Assembly: GCF_964056675.1 (NCBI RefSeq)
Contig: NZ_OZ060371.1
Location: 486,786 to 550,785 of the forward strand
Reading direction: 5' to 3'
From: Buchnera aphidicola (Anoecia corni)
Lineage (GTDB): Bacteria; Pseudomonadota; Gammaproteobacteria; Enterobacterales; Enterobacteriaceae
DNA: 64,000 nucleotides
In this document: one piece after another, positions 10,781 through 21,822 of the stretch
Layout of the letters: the number at the start of each line of letters is the position of its first letter
Position numbering within the stretch: position 1 is the stretch's first letter
Made by a program: the position numbers and the translations under genes
The notes under the pieces: generated by a model
The model's database searches: none
Seen by the model: the letters and a program-made list of their open reading frames with translations, nothing else
Told to the model about the DNA's origin: nothing

Positions 10781-10863
10781 AAAATTATTCCCTACGCATG
10801 CGTAATAAAATATATGTATATACAGTATTTTTTCGATGATGTACTATTAATAATAGAAAATAC

Positions 10864-11388
10864 TTAAACTAAATTATCTATATATCTAATTATTTCTAAC
10901 ACTAATGTTTTAATTCCTTTATCTTCTGTATATATTACTATATCTTCAATTTCTTCATACAGAGGATTTCGAATATTTTCTAGTTTTTTAAAAATTGATT
11001 CGTTTGAATTTTTAATATTTAACAAAGGCCTATTTTTATCTCTCAATGTTCTAATAATTTGTTTTTCAATAGATGTTTTTAAATAAACTACTATACCTCT
11101 AGCAGATAATTTATTTCTAACTTTTTTAGATAAAATAGATCCACCTCCAGTAGCTAAAACTATACCTTGTTTTTTTACTAGAGTATTAATAACTTTTTCT
11201 TCTCTAATTCTAAATTTTTCTTCTCCTTCCACATCGAATACCCAGCTAATATTTGCTCCAGTACTTTTTTCAATTTCATTATCTGAATCATAAAAATCCA
11301 TATTTAATCGTCGTGCTAATTGTTTTCCAATGGTACTTTTACCTGCTCCCATAGGTCCAATCAAAAATATATTACGTTTTTCTGCCAT
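10864..11388 (-). CDS. aroK: Shikimate kinase I
   Basis: Phosphorylates shikimate with ATP; 174 aa (E. coli 173). The N-terminus [19 protein letters not shown] holds the Walker A loop at residues 11-19. The shikimate-binding [10 protein letters not shown], the VLATGGGSI block and the lid NRPLL are visible. It is the first gene of an aroK-aroB pair. The pathway feeds chorismate for Phe, Trp and Tyr. No unusual residues are seen. Confidence 0.98.
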   Translation of the reverse strand: MAEKRNIFLIGPMGAGKSTIGKQLARRLNMDFYDSDNEIEKSTGANISWVFDVEGEEKFRIREEKVINTLVKKQGIVLATGGGSILSKKVRNKLSARGIVVYLKTSIEKQIIRTLRDKNRPLLNIKNSNESIFKKLENIRNPLYEEIEDIVIYTEDKGIKTLVLEIIRYIDNLV

Positions 11389-11945
11389 ATTTTACTATTT
11401 TAAACTTAATCATTTTGTTGTGTTATATAAAATCCAGTGTAAATATACTGGTGAGAATAAAGTTAAAAACTATATAATGCACTAAAATTACTATTTTTAA
11501 TAAAAAATTTATCTTGTTTTATTTTTTTTAATATTAATATTGTTTATTAGTTAAATTCACTATAAATACCTAATTGATTCTAATAAATCATAAAATCATG
11601 TAATTAACTAGTTTAAAACTCTTTAATATTCGTAACAATATGTTTTTATACCACAAAAATTTACTATTTATTTCGTCTAGTAGATTTAGAATTATTAAAT
11701 AAACTATTTATATTCTAGAATGTTAAAAATGTCTATATAATCTATACAAATCTATTTATATTCTAGTTATAAAAATAAAATATTTATTTTTATAAAACAG
11801 ATAAGAACACTTAATTTTTATTTCACTTATATGCTATATATGTTACTTATTATATATATATACGAATTGTTGCATATTTTTATAAAAAATAATATATACT
11901 TATTGCATTAAATAAGGTACATTTAAAATATAAAATTAAAAAAAA
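11389..11945 (+). promoter_or_regulatory. Gene-less spacer with a possible tRNA-Ser promoter
   Basis: No gene is visible in this 557-base spacer between divergent aroK and tRNA-Ser. A possible sigma-70 promoter for the tRNA is TTGCAT at 11880-11885 and TATATA at 11903-11908 with a 17-base gap, placing a start about 30 bases before the tRNA. In such AT-rich sequence chance -10 boxes are common, so this is weak. Confidence 0.3.
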
Positions 11946-12037
11946 GGTGAGATGTCCGAGAGGATTAAGGAGTACGCCTGGAAAGCGTATATACGTCATT
12001 TAACGTATCAAGGGTTCGAATCCCTTTCTCACCGCCA
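11946..12037 (+). tRNA. tRNA-Ser (anticodon GGA)
   Basis: Class II tRNA with a long variable arm. The acceptor stem GGTGAGA pairs perfectly with TCTCACC at 12027-12033. The anticodon loop CTGGAAA gives GGA (codons UCC/UCU) and the T-loop is GGTTCGAATCC. The discriminator is G, followed by an encoded CCA at 12035-12037. It is the only tRNA gene in the window that encodes its CCA end. It lies alone on the plus strand between aroK and deoD. Confidence 0.96.
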
Positions 12038-12127
12038 GAAAATAAATAAGTATTTCACCTAATATTATTAATAATCATTTTTTTAATTACTAAAATTCAA
12101 TAGAAGTTATATATTAATATTTTTAAC

Positions 12128-12832
12128 CTACACGATGGAATTCAATGCTATTTCTATCATTTTATTACAACTTTTTTCTCTATCTTTTACACTTAACTTA
12201 TTATGCGTTATTAAATGATCTGTTACAGTACAAATAGAAACCGCTTTTGCATTAAGTTCTGCTGCAATACTATAAATTCCAGATGTTTCCATTTCTACCG
12301 CAAGAATATTATACTGTACTAACATTTTTAATAATTCACTGGTATTAGAATAAAAAGAATCTGTTGTAAAAAAGTTTCCTACCTTAACAGCAGTATTTAT
12401 TTTTTTAGCACTCAATACTAATGCAGACAACGTGTCATAGTCAGCTATTGCTGAAAAATCATGATTTCCAAAACGTAATCTATTAATTCTAGAATCAGTG
12501 CACGCTCCCATTCCAATAACAACATCATTTAAATCAACAGAATTTAATACAGCTCCACAAGTACCAACGCGAATTATTTTTTTTACCCCAAATTCTGAAA
12601 TTAGTTCTCTTACATATATAACAGAAGAAGGAATTCCCATTCCATGGCTCATCACAGATACTCTCTTATTTTTGAAAAATCCAGTAAACCCTAACATAGA
12701 TCGTACAGTATTTACTTGTATTGAATTTTTTAAATAATTCTCAGCAATATACTTTGCTCTTAAAGGATCTCCAGGCATAATAACAACTTCAGCAAAATCG
12801 CCTTTTTGAGCATCAATATGGGGTGTAGACAT
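12128..12832 (-). CDS. deoD: Purine nucleoside phosphorylase DeoD-type
   Basis: Phosphorolysis of purine (deoxy)nucleosides, 234 aa (E. coli 239). The start STPHIDAQKGDFAEVVIMPGDPLRAKYIAE is the family signature, RVGTCGAV is the phosphate-binding part, and AVEMETSGIYSIAAEL holds the ribose-binding Met-Glu. AGGAGAAAATTT lies before the ATG. It follows deoB by 52 bases, as in the E. coli deoCABD operon, but deoC and deoA are absent here. It probably serves purine salvage from host nucleosides. Confidence 0.97.
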   Translation of the reverse strand: MSTPHIDAQKGDFAEVVIMPGDPLRAKYIAENYLKNSIQVNTVRSMLGFTGFFKNKRVSVMSHGMGIPSSVIYVRELISEFGVKKIIRVGTCGAVLNSVDLNDVVIGMGACTDSRINRLRFGNHDFSAIADYDTLSALVLSAKKINTAVKVGNFFTTDSFYSNTSELLKMLVQYNILAVEMETSGIYSIAAELNAKAVSICTVTDHLITHNKLSVKDREKSCNKMIEIALNSIV

Positions 12833-12883
12833 AAATTTTCTCCTAAAAATTATACATTTTTTTATAACGATATATAAATAAAA

Positions 12884-14119
12884 TTAAAGCATATTTTTTC
12901 CATAATTCATTCTAGTAGTCCCAAAATAAGAAGCTATAGTTTGAGCTATATCTGAAAAAGTTTTTCTAAAACCTAAATATCTAGGAGTAATACTTACATT
13001 ATATATTAGTATAGGTATATTTTCTCTAGTATGATCAGTCCCAGACCATGTAGGATCACAACCATGATCAGATGTTATAATTAATAAGTCATCCTTTTGT
13101 AATAACTTAAGTATTTCAGGTAATCTAGAATCGAATAATTCTAATCCTGAAGCATAACCAGAAACGTCTCTTCTATGACCCCAAGAAGAATCGAAATCAA
13201 CAAAATTCACAAAAATCATAGAATGTCTTTGATTACGTTCTCGAACTTCTTTTAAAGTACAATTAAATAAGTCATCTATTCCAGTAGCTTTTATTTTTTT
13301 TGAAATTCCAACATTAGCATATATATCTGAAATTTTTCCTATAGAAACAACACTTCCATTTTTTTCTTTAATAATTTTTTCCATTATAGTAACAGATGTA
13401 GGTTTAACTGAAAAATCACGTCGGTTTCCTGTTCTATGAAAATCGTTTTTATTCTTTCCAAGAAAAGGTCGAGTTATTACTCTAGCAATATTATAGTTTT
13501 CTTCATCTAGTATTTTTCGTATATTTTGTCCTAATTTATTTAAATTATTTAGTCCAAATATTTTTTCATGACATGCTATTTGAAATACAGAATCTGCTGA
13601 AGTATAAAATATAGGATATTTAGTTTGTATATGTTTTTCTCCTAACACACTTAAAATATCCGTTCCAGAAGCCCTGCAATTTCCTAAACAACCGTGTAAA
13701 AAACACTTATCTATAATTTTTTTTAATAACTTTTGAGGAAAACTATTTTTATATTCAATGAAATAATCCCAATTAAAGAGAACAGGTGCACCTGCTATTT
13801 CCCAATGTCCGGAAGAAGTATCTTTACCAGAAGATATTTCTTCTGCATAACCATAACTTCCTATTAAATCTAATAAACCATTATTCTCTAATCCTATTAC
13901 TGGTTTTTTTCTTGATTTTTCAGCTGCTTTTACTATACCTAATTGAACTAGATTAGGAATTTTTAACAGTCCTTTTCTTAACTTACTATTTGCTAACCCT
14001 CTAAAACAGTACTCAGCAATATGACCGAAAGTGTCTGATCCATTATCTTTGAATTTATATGAATCTTTTGTAGATCCAATTCCAAAAGAATCAAGTACTA
14101 TTAAAATTACTCGTTTCAT
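12884..14119 (-). CDS. deoB: Phosphopentomutase
   Basis: Moves phosphate between C1 and C5 of ribose and deoxyribose, 411 aa (E. coli 407); alkaline-phosphatase fold with two Mn ions. Metal-binding blocks are visible: [11 protein letters not shown] near the N-terminus, the nucleophile region [14 protein letters not shown] with the phosphorylated Thr, and the C-terminal [19 protein letters not shown] with Asp and His ligands. It pairs with deoD downstream. Together they link nucleoside salvage to the pentose-phosphate pool, where rpe also acts. Confidence 0.97.
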   Translation of the reverse strand: MKRVILIVLDSFGIGSTKDSYKFKDNGSDTFGHIAEYCFRGLANSKLRKGLLKIPNLVQLGIVKAAEKSRKKPVIGLENNGLLDLIGSYGYAEEISSGKDTSSGHWEIAGAPVLFNWDYFIEYKNSFPQKLLKKIIDKCFLHGCLGNCRASGTDILSVLGEKHIQTKYPIFYTSADSVFQIACHEKIFGLNNLNKLGQNIRKILDEENYNIARVITRPFLGKNKNDFHRTGNRRDFSVKPTSVTIMEKIIKEKNGSVVSIGKISDIYANVGISKKIKATGIDDLFNCTLKEVRERNQRHSMIFVNFVDFDSSWGHRRDVSGYASGLELFDSRLPEILKLLQKDDLLIITSDHGCDPTWSGTDHTRENIPILIYNVSITPRYLGFRKTFSDIAQTIASYFGTTRMNYGKNML

Positions 14120-14494
14120 ATAAATATAACTCCAAATATATACATATATTATTGTAATGAATTTACATCTACTCTTCTTTATAAAAAACTACTACACTTT
14201 ATACATAAAACATATAAACTATACAAACTACTTTAATATGTCTTAAAACAACAAATTTTCGGTTTTTAATTCATTTTAATTATAAAATTTAAATAATTTA
14301 ATTAAACTATAATTTTACTTATATACAACATAGATTATTATTAGTTTAAATAATAAAAATTTTTTATTTGTAAAAAAAATTAGAAAATATAAATAAGTAT
14401 TTAAAATTCGAATCAATTATTTTTATAAAAAAACATTTTTTTATTTTATAAATAATATGTATATCTTTATTAAAACAAATAATATTTTTTAACA
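14120..14494. other. Gene-less spacer between prfC and deoB
   Basis: 375 bases of A/T tracts downstream of prfC and upstream of deoB, both on the minus strand. I see no coding relic, tRNA or convincing hairpin. Confidence 0.6.
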
Positions 14495-16096
14495 TCAAAA
14501 ATTTATTGTACTAGAAAAAGATATATGTTCCTTATTCAGATCAGATGTAATCTTTAAATTTGCTGCATTAGTAGCTATATAGACTAAATTTTTTTTAAAA
14601 TCAAAAGCTAAATGTTGAGAGTACTTATTAATGAAATCTTTTAATTTCTTTTTAGATTTACATTTAATCCATCTAATAACAGCTATATTGACATCATTAT
14701 ACGCTATATCAACTTTATACTCTATTCTCAGACGATCAAGTACTACTTCAAATTGCAACGAACCTATAGCACCTAAAAATATAGTATTACTATCCATTTT
14801 TCTAAAAACTTGTATAGTACCTTCTTCAGATAACTCAATTAATCCTTTAACTAATTGTTTTTTTTTTAAAGGATTTTTTAACAATACTTTTTTAAAAATT
14901 TCTGGAGCAAATAATGGAATTTCTATAAAACTAAAATTTTCCCCTTCAGTAAAAGTATCTCCTATATTTATAGTACCATGATTATGTATTCCAATAACGT
15001 CCCCTGGATAAGCAGAATTAACTATTCGCCTTTCTCCTGCTATAAAATACACAGCATCTGATAAGACAAATATCTTTCCTGTACGAATATTTTTTAACTT
15101 CATACCTTTATGAAAAATTCCAGACACGATTCTCAAAAAAGCAATTCGATCACGATGCCTTAAATCCATATTTGCTTGAATTTTAAAAACAAAACCTGTT
15201 ACAAAAGATTCTTTTGGATTAACTATTCGAAGATTAGTTTTTCTAGAACTAGGACTAGGGGCATACTTTACAACATAATCTAACATATAATCAATTCCAA
15301 AATTTCCTAAAGCTGTACCGAAAAATACGGGGGTAGATATAGATTTAAGAAATTCTGCAGAATTATGCTTATCATATACGTTTTCTATTAGTTGTAATTC
15401 TTCATATATTTCTTCAGCATAATTTTTTTCATATATTTTTTTTAAAGAAAACAAATTAAAAATTTTAATAGAATCACTTAAATTATTTTGACTTTGTTCA
15501 CTTTTTTTTTTTTTTAAATATGTATGTATTTTTTTATTTTTTAAATTATAAATTCCATAAAAACTAGTTCCGGAACCTATAGGCCAATTTATAGGAATAC
15601 ATTTTATATTTAAATCTGATTCGATTTCGTCTAATAAAGATATGTAATTTTTACAATATCTATCTAATTTATTGATAAATGTTATAATCGGAGTTTTTTT
15701 TAGTCTCGTAACTTCTATTAACTTTCTTGTTCTTTCTTCCACTCCTTTGGCAGCATCTATTATCATAATACAAAAATCTACTGCAGTTAAAATACGGTAT
15801 GTATCTTCAGAAAAATCTTCGTGTCCAGGAGTGTCTAAAAGATTTATTATGCAATCTTTATAAGAAAATTGCATAACTGATGTAGTAACAGAAATGCCTC
15901 TTCTTTTTTCTATTTCCATCCAATCAGATCTTGCATATTTACTACTTCCTTTCGCTTTTACTGTTCCAGCCATATGTATAACTTTTCCTAAAAACAACAT
16001 CTTTTCTGTAACAGTAGTTTTACCTGCATCTGGATGTGAGATAATAGCAAATGTTCGTCGCGTTTTCACTCTATGTTCATAGTTAATAGTAAACAT
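14495..16096 (-). CDS. prfC: Peptide chain release factor 3
   Basis: GTPase that removes RF1/RF2 from the ribosome after termination, 533 aa (E. coli 529). Visible motifs are RRTFAIISHPDAGKTTVTEK (G1), the RF3-specific segment around RSDWMEIEKRRGISVTTSVM, DTPGHEDFSEDTYR (G3) and NKLDR (G4). A run of 14 A lies in frame at 15502-15515 within a Lys-rich insertion (LKKKKSEQS); this is among the longest homopolymers in the window and is in the correct frame. RF3 is dispensable in E. coli, so its retention here is of some interest. Confidence 0.96.
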   Translation of the reverse strand: MFTINYEHRVKTRRTFAIISHPDAGKTTVTEKMLFLGKVIHMAGTVKAKGSSKYARSDWMEIEKRRGISVTTSVMQFSYKDCIINLLDTPGHEDFSEDTYRILTAVDFCIMIIDAAKGVEERTRKLIEVTRLKKTPIITFINKLDRYCKNYISLLDEIESDLNIKCIPINWPIGSGTSFYGIYNLKNKKIHTYLKKKKSEQSQNNLSDSIKIFNLFSLKKIYEKNYAEEIYEELQLIENVYDKHNSAEFLKSISTPVFFGTALGNFGIDYMLDYVVKYAPSPSSRKTNLRIVNPKESFVTGFVFKIQANMDLRHRDRIAFLRIVSGIFHKGMKLKNIRTGKIFVLSDAVYFIAGERRIVNSAYPGDVIGIHNHGTINIGDTFTEGENFSFIEIPLFAPEIFKKVLLKNPLKKKQLVKGLIELSEEGTIQVFRKMDSNTIFLGAIGSLQFEVVLDRLRIEYKVDIAYNDVNIAVIRWIKCKSKKKLKDFINKYSQHLAFDFKKNLVYIATNAANLKITSDLNKEHISFSSTINF

Positions 16097-17006
16097 TCAT
16101 TAATCCATACATATTTCATATCAAATAAATTTAATCCTTTTTTGTTAAAACATGACTTGCAAAGAATGTTAAATTAACCATCCGATTAATTCGAATTTAT
16201 ATAGTACGCTTTGCCTGTACTATTATAAATAGACTATTTTAAAATTGAGTTTTATTATACGTAAAGTATATTATGAACTACAATAAAACATTGTAGAACT
16301 AATACTATTTAAATAATAAATATTTTTATTTATATATTTAATATTTAAATTAAAAACATTGTATTAAAAATAATAGAAAATCTAACTTTATAAGTCTCAA
16401 ATTACTTGTATGAGTATATGTTTATATAATATTTTTATTTAAATAATTTACACTATTTTATTTTAGTTCGTATTATAATAAATACATATATATTCAACGT
16501 TATAATTGTTACATATTTCAATATTATATTAATTAACTAGTACGCTATATTTTTATTTAAAATTTAAAAGAAATGATATATAAAATTTAATAAATTAAAA
16601 AAATATATGTTAATGTAATAAAAAAACCAATATATATGGTCTATTTAAATTATCTTAAACACTAATTGCATATATATGTATTAGATAAAAAAGAAAATTA
16701 ATAAAACTGTTAATTTTTAATTCGTTACTATATATATATAATAACTATGTATTTATATTTCATTAATTTTAAACTTATATCTTGAATAAAATTATTACTA
16801 AAAATAATAACTTTTTTAAAGTTATATATATATTACTTGTACAAAGTATTTTTAATAAAAGATATTATTACTAATTACATTAACTATACTATAGATAATA
16901 TAATTCTTTATATATATATGTATGTATAGTATAATACTAATTCATATTTTATTTATAAAATAAACAATGTTTAATTAAATTTTATTTTCAGTCGAAAAAA
17001 TATTTT
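16097..17006. other. Gene-less AT-rich region between nfuA and prfC
   Basis: About 0.9 kb without a recognisable gene. The only ordered element I see is a short inverted repeat, ATAGTAC at 16201-16207 and GTACTAT at 16217-16223 around a GC-richer nine-base loop, about 105 bases upstream of prfC. It could be part of a leader, but it is short and unsupported. The rest is A/T tracts. Confidence 0.5.
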
Positions 17007-17579
17007 TTATATGTATGAATGAGATCCATATTTATGATTTGTAATATCTATTACTCCATTTAATTCTGGATTTTTTTGTAATAATAACTTTTCAATGTTA
17101 TCTTTTAGTGTTGTGCTAATCATGGAACAACCGTTGCATCCTCCACTAAACTTCAAAACAGCTATGTTTTTTTCAGTAATTTTTACTAAAGTAACTAATC
17201 CATTATGTAAAGACAAATTAGGATTTATTTCCTTATCTAACATTAATTTTACTTGTTCGAATAATGTTAATTCAGTTAATTTTTTTCTTCCTTTAGCAAA
17301 CGGAGCTCTAAAAGTAATTTGACTATTACAATTATCTTTTATTAGATCAATTTCAGCATTTTTTAAATAAGAAAATATACTTTTTCGTACATAGACATTA
17401 AAGTTCATAAAATTTAAAACAATATCTTTTTTAGAAACTTCATCTAATTCACAATATGAAATACCACATTCCGCATTTTGTGTTCCTGGACTAATTATAA
17501 AAATACGAATGTGTGTGTTTTTTTTTTTTTTTGATAATAAACTAACAAAGTATGATTGTGCTTCTTTTGAAATATGCAT
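17007..17579 (-). CDS. nfuA: Fe-S biogenesis protein NfuA
   Basis: Carrier of [4Fe-4S] clusters to target enzymes, 190 aa (E. coli 191). It has a degenerate A-type N-terminal domain and a C-terminal Nfu domain whose cluster ligands are seen in FSGGCNGCSMISTTL (CxxC near residues 150-153). Near the N-terminus a run of 15 A (17518-17532 on the coding strand) codes in frame for the lysines of SKKKKNTH; it is the longest homopolymer I found. Works downstream of iscS/iscU at 58481-60167. The gene stands alone between two gene-less spacers. Confidence 0.96.
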   Translation of the reverse strand: MHISKEAQSYFVSLLSKKKKNTHIRIFIISPGTQNAECGISYCELDEVSKKDIVLNFMNFNVYVRKSIFSYLKNAEIDLIKDNCNSQITFRAPFAKGRKKLTELTLFEQVKLMLDKEINPNLSLHNGLVTLVKITEKNIAVLKFSGGCNGCSMISTTLKDNIEKLLLQKNPELNGVIDITNHKYGSHSYI

Positions 17580-18215
17580 TATATATAAAATAAGTAATTA
17601 CTATGTAAAATAAAGAATACTACTTTACTTTAAAGTAAACAAGAAAAATTATTTTCATGTTTCTTTTTTGTAAAATAAATAGTATTTTAAAAAAATACTA
17701 TTTTATCTTTTTTTTACATAGTAAAAATTATTAAATGAAAAACATTCCTATTAGAAACATAAACTTTTCCTCCACGTATAAAGTTATAAATATATTCGAA
17801 ATAAACATATAAATTAAAAAAGTCTATTTACATTATAATTTAAATAAATAAATTCTAAACTATTAAAATAATATACTATTATATTCAATTTATCTCAAGA
17901 TTTTTTTTGTTTTTTTTTTTTAATTTAATTAAATATTTTATAGATTTAATAAATTTAATTGTTTGTGTTTTTTATTAAATAAATTAAAAAAAAATATTTT
18001 ATATATATCTATTATTTTTAATTATTCTAAAGCATTTTCATTTAATAAATAAAACAAATTTTATTAAATATATTAAATATATATTTAACTGTAAACTCAA
18101 ATCTAATTTAATAATATTTAAAATAATAAATATTAATAACTAAAAACATATCTAGTGTAATAAACACTATTAATGCTCTATCATTAATAGATCCTTTTTG
18201 CAATTAAGAGATTAT
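17580..18215. other. Gene-less spacer between ssb and nfuA
   Basis: 636 bases downstream of ssb and upstream of nfuA, both minus strand. Besides the hairpin at 17677-17703, two weak inverted repeats lie just after ssb (TAGTGT/ACACTA near 18160 and ATTAATG/CATTAAT near 18170-18190), which may help end ssb transcription. No coding relic is seen. Confidence 0.5.
17677..17703. terminator. 12-bp perfect hairpin, possible terminator
   Basis: AAATAGTATTTT (17677-17688) and AAAATACTATTT (17692-17703) are exact inverse complements around a three-base loop. Eight T follow on the plus strand (17708-17715). The flanking genes nfuA and ssb are both on the minus strand, so a plus-strand terminator would stop antisense transcription; the minus-strand side has only a short T run. 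Function is uncertain. Confidence 0.4.
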
Positions 18216-18746
18216 TTAAAACGGAATATCATCATCAAAATCTACTATAGATTCATCATTTTCTAAACTTTTAGAATTTATGTATTTTGCCGATTTATTT
18301 ACTGCTGAATGTTTTTCAATTGTATTTTCTTTATTTGGTTTACTATTTTTTTTAGCAAAAGTAGCATTAGAAACGTTAGGAGAAGTAGAAGATGAATGTC
18401 TATTTCCTAGCATTTGCATAGTACCACCTATATTCACAACAATTTCAGTAGTATACCTATCTATTCCACTTTTATCTTTCCATTTTCTAGTTTGCAATGA
18501 ACCTTCTATATAAACTTGAGATCCTTTTTTTAAATACTCCCCAGCAACTTCTGCTAATTTTCCAAATAAAACAACTCTATGCCATTCTGTTTTTTCTCTC
18601 ATTTCTAACGTATTTTTATCTTTCCAAGTTTCTGAAGTAGCTAATGTTAGATTCGCAACTGCGCCTCCATTAGACATATATCTAATGTCAGGATCCTGAC
18701 CTAAATTACCAATAATAATAACTTTATTAACACCTCTACTAGCCAT
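18216..18746 (-). CDS. ssb: Single-stranded DNA-binding protein
   Basis: 176 aa (E. coli 178). The N-terminal OB-fold is well kept: [44 protein letters not shown] and the DNA-binding Trp in [10 protein letters not shown] low-complexity linker follows, and the C-terminal acidic tip ends DFDDDIPF, the peptide that docks partner proteins. So both DNA binding and partner recruitment look intact. In E. coli, ssb, dusA and dnaB also lie in one chromosomal region. Confidence 0.98.
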   Translation of the reverse strand: MASRGVNKVIIIGNLGQDPDIRYMSNGGAVANLTLATSETWKDKNTLEMREKTEWHRVVLFGKLAEVAGEYLKKGSQVYIEGSLQTRKWKDKSGIDRYTTEIVVNIGGTMQMLGNRHSSSTSPNVSNATFAKKNSKPNKENTIEKHSAVNKSAKYINSKSLENDESIVDFDDDIPF

Positions 18747-19098
18747 AACTGAAACCTTATTAGTTTATATAAATTTATATTAGTAGAAAACCATTCACTT
18801 CTATAACTATAATTCTATGTAAATTTTGTTTATTATACTATTAACAATTTAACAATAATTAAATTTAATATATATTCGTATTATTTCTATAAATTTAGAT
18901 CATTTATTTAAATATTATTCCTAATAAAACTTTTATTTAGTTAAATATACAGTCTAAATTATTTATTTTATAAACTGTTTATTATAATAAATATCTAATT
19001 AAAATTTAGAAAATATATTTAGTTAAATGACATTTATATATATATTTTTGATATATTACTATATTATTATAGTACGAACACATACTATAATTGATAAT
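18747..19098. other. Divergent intergenic region ssb/dusA
   Basis: About 350 bases between the divergent starts of ssb and dusA. An open frame in phase with dusA begins at 19027, but its first 24 residues are hydrophobic and not part of the family. Promoters for both genes must lie here; no box stands out from the A/T background. Confidence 0.4.
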
Positions 19099-20082
19099 AT
19101 GAATCCAAATTTTATTTTTCATAATCAGAATAGATTTTGCGTTGCACCAATGTTAAGTTATACTGATGAATTTTGTAACTATTTTCATCGAAAACTTACT
19201 AAAAAATCTATTTTATATACTGAAATGATGACTACAAAATATATTTTAAACAAAAAAAACATTTTAAAAAAAAAACTGTGCAATCCAATTGCCATCCAAA
19301 TCGCCGGAAGTAATATAGTAGAACTAGTTAAATGCGCGAAAATATCGTACAATCAAGGTTATCATGAAATTAATTTAAACATAGGATGTCCTTCTAAAAG
19401 TGCTAAAGCTGGTATGTTTGGCGTTTTTTTAATGCAACACAGCACTCTAGTAATTCAAATAGTAAAAGCAATAAATAATTCTATTCCAACTCCTATAAGT
19501 ATAAAAACTAGAATTGGAATAAATCATAAAGATAATTATAGTTTTTTAAGCGACTTTATACATAAAATATCTACAAATACTCTTTGTAAAACATTTATTA
19601 TACATGCTAGAAACGCTTTTACAAATATATATAGCCCAAAAAAAAATAGATCTCTTCCTACTTTAAAATACAATATTGTATATAGAATAAAACAAGAATT
19701 TCCTCATTTAAACATAGTCATTAACGGAGGAATAACTACAATTAAGGAATCAATATCTCATTTAAAAAAAGTAGACGGAGTTATGCTTGGACAAGAAGTA
19801 TATAAAAATCCAAGTTTATTAAGAAAAGTAGATGAAAAAATTTTCAAGTATCCTAAAAAACAAAAATTAAACAATGTTCAACTACTATATAGCATGTTTC
19901 CATATATAAACAAACAAATAACTAACGGTATTCCAATATATAAAATAACTCGACATATGCTTGGACTTTTTAAAGGAGAAAAAGGATATAAGCAATGGAA
20001 AAAATATCTTATGCAAGAATCTTATAAAAAAAATGCTAACATTAATGTATTAGAAAAAGCTATGAAATTTATTCATATATAA
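19099..20082 (+). CDS. dusA: tRNA-dihydrouridine(20/20a) synthase
   Basis: FMN enzyme reducing U20/U20a in the tRNA D-loop, 327 aa from the preferred ATG at 19099. The frame opens at 19027, but the extra residues are an AT-driven hydrophobic string without family match. Conserved parts are RFCVAPMLSYTDEFC, TEMMTT, AIQIAGS, NLNIGCPSKSAKAGMFGVFLM with the catalytic Cys in GCPS, KTRIGIN, FIIHARNAF with YSPKKNR, and VINGGIT for FMN phosphate. The DusA-specific SPK.NR segment separates it from DusB and DusC. It lies head-to-head with ssb. Confidence 0.93.
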   Translation: MNPNFIFHNQNRFCVAPMLSYTDEFCNYFHRKLTKKSILYTEMMTTKYILNKKNILKKKLCNPIAIQIAGSNIVELVKCAKISYNQGYHEINLNIGCPSKSAKAGMFGVFLMQHSTLVIQIVKAINNSIPTPISIKTRIGINHKDNYSFLSDFIHKISTNTLCKTFIIHARNAFTNIYSPKKNRSLPTLKYNIVYRIKQEFPHLNIVINGGITTIKESISHLKKVDGVMLGQEVYKNPSLLRKVDEKIFKYPKKQKLNNVQLLYSMFPYINKQITNGIPIYKITRHMLGLFKGEKGYKQWKKYLMQESYKKNANINVLEKAMKFIHI

Positions 20083-20427
20083 TTAAATTATATTAAAAAA
20101 AGTACAAATATATAAAACATTCCATAAATAATTATATTTTTAATTTCTTATACATGTACTTTTTTAAATTTAAATACGTTGAAAATTTATCTTTTAAAAA
20201 AATTATTTTTATACATTTTAATAAAACTTTATTTTATATTTTTTATAGCAATATAGAATAAAGTTTTAACATTAACATTTTTATTTTTTATAAGTAAATT
20301 TATAACAAAATGACATTTAATTCAATTAAAAATCAACTAAACTCTATATTTTTTAAATTATGATTGAATTTTAAACTAAAATTTATATTACTCAGTTTTT
20401 ATCTATATTTTGGTAAATATATAAAAT
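20083..20427. other. Gene-less spacer between dusA and dnaB
   Basis: 345 bases, A/T tracts only, between two plus-strand genes. No coding relic or convincing hairpin is seen. The dnaB promoter presumably lies in the last 100 bases. Confidence 0.5.
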
Positions 20428-21822
20428 ATGAAAAGTAATAAATTATTTCACCAAAAAATTAATACTTTTTCTAAAGATTTACAAGTTCTACCTCATTCAT
20501 TAGAAGCTGAACAATCTCTTTTAGGAGGTCTAATGCTTGATAATGACTATTGGGATAGTATTTCAGATCGCATAGTAGCTGACGATTTTTTTACACAGTC
20601 TCATAAATTAATTTTTAAAGAAATGAAATATCTTCTACAATCAGGACATCCTATTGACTTAATTACTTTATCTGAGTCACTAGAACAAAAAGGAAAACTA
20701 GAAATTATAGGAAGGTTTTCTTATCTGGCTGAATTGTCAAAAAATACTCCCAGTACTTCTAATATTACTGCTTATGCAGATATAATTAAAGAAAGATCTA
20801 TTTTCCGAGAAATTATTCTAACAGCCAATAAAATTATTGAAAAAAGCTATAATCCTAAAGGAAAAACTAGTGAAGAATTACTAGATTATGCTGAATCTAG
20901 CGTTTTTAAAATTTCCGAAAAAAAAATGAAAAAAAACTCTGGTCCTAAAAATGTTGAAGATATTCTAAATTCTACTATCTCTACTATCGAGAAAATGTAT
21001 CAAACTCCTTATAATGGAGTTACTGGAATTAATACTGGATATAAAGATTTAAATAAAAAAACATCTGGACTCCAAACATCAGACTTAATAATAATAGCTG
21101 CTCGTCCATCCATGGGAAAAACAACATTTGCTATGAATTTATGCGAAAACGTGGCTATGATTTATGACAAACCCGTATTAATTTTTAGTTTAGAAATGTC
21201 AGGAGAACAAATTATGATGCGAATGCTAGCATCTTTATCTAGAGTAGATCAAACACAAATACGTACAGGACAACTAGATGATGAAGATTGGTCCAGACTG
21301 TCAGGTACTATTAATATTCTTTTAAAAAAGAAAAATATGTTTATAGATGATTCAACAGGATTAACACCGACAGAAATAAGATCTAGAGCCAGAAGAATAT
21401 ATCGAGAAAACAAAGGATTAAGCTTAATAATGGTTGATTATCTTCAATTAATGCGTGTTCCTTCTTTTGGCGAAAACAGAAATTTAGAAATAGCAGAAAT
21501 ATCTAGAACACTTAAATCTTTAGCTAAAGAATTAAAAGTTCCTATTATAGCTTTATCTCAACTAAATAGATCACTAGAACAAAGATCAGATAAGCGACCT
21601 GTAAATTCAGATCTACGTGAATCTGGTTCTTTAGAACAAGATGCTGACCTAATAATGTTCATCTATAGAGATGAAATATACCATGAAAATAGTGAACTTA
21701 AAGGGATAGCAGAAGTAATTATAGGAAAACAAAGAAATGGTCCAATAGGAACTATAAAGTTAACTTTTAATGGACATTGGTCTCGATTTGATAACTATTC
21801 TAATAGAAAACATAAAAGTTGA
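20428..21822 (+). CDS. dnaB: Replicative DNA helicase
   Basis: Hexameric 5'-3' helicase that drives the replication fork, 464 aa (E. coli 471). The N-terminal domain (LPHSLEAEQSLLGGLMLD) is followed by the RecA-like core with Walker A ARPSMGKTT (225-233), Walker B region LSLIMVDYLQLMR, and SQLNRSLEQRSDKRP, with SDLRESGSLEQDADL near the C-terminus holding the arginine finger. All motifs are intact. The helicase rep at 52187-54105 is dead, so DnaB is the only fork helicase seen in this window. Confidence 0.98.
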   Translation: MKSNKLFHQKINTFSKDLQVLPHSLEAEQSLLGGLMLDNDYWDSISDRIVADDFFTQSHKLIFKEMKYLLQSGHPIDLITLSESLEQKGKLEIIGRFSYLAELSKNTPSTSNITAYADIIKERSIFREIILTANKIIEKSYNPKGKTSEELLDYAESSVFKISEKKMKKNSGPKNVEDILNSTISTIEKMYQTPYNGVTGINTGYKDLNKKTSGLQTSDLIIIAARPSMGKTTFAMNLCENVAMIYDKPVLIFSLEMSGEQIMMRMLASLSRVDQTQIRTGQLDDEDWSRLSGTINILLKKKNMFIDDSTGLTPTEIRSRARRIYRENKGLSLIMVDYLQLMRVPSFGENRNLEIAEISRTLKSLAKELKVPIIALSQLNRSLEQRSDKRPVNSDLRESGSLEQDADLIMFIYRDEIYHENSELKGIAEVIIGKQRNGPIGTIKLTFNGHWSRFDNYSNRKHKS

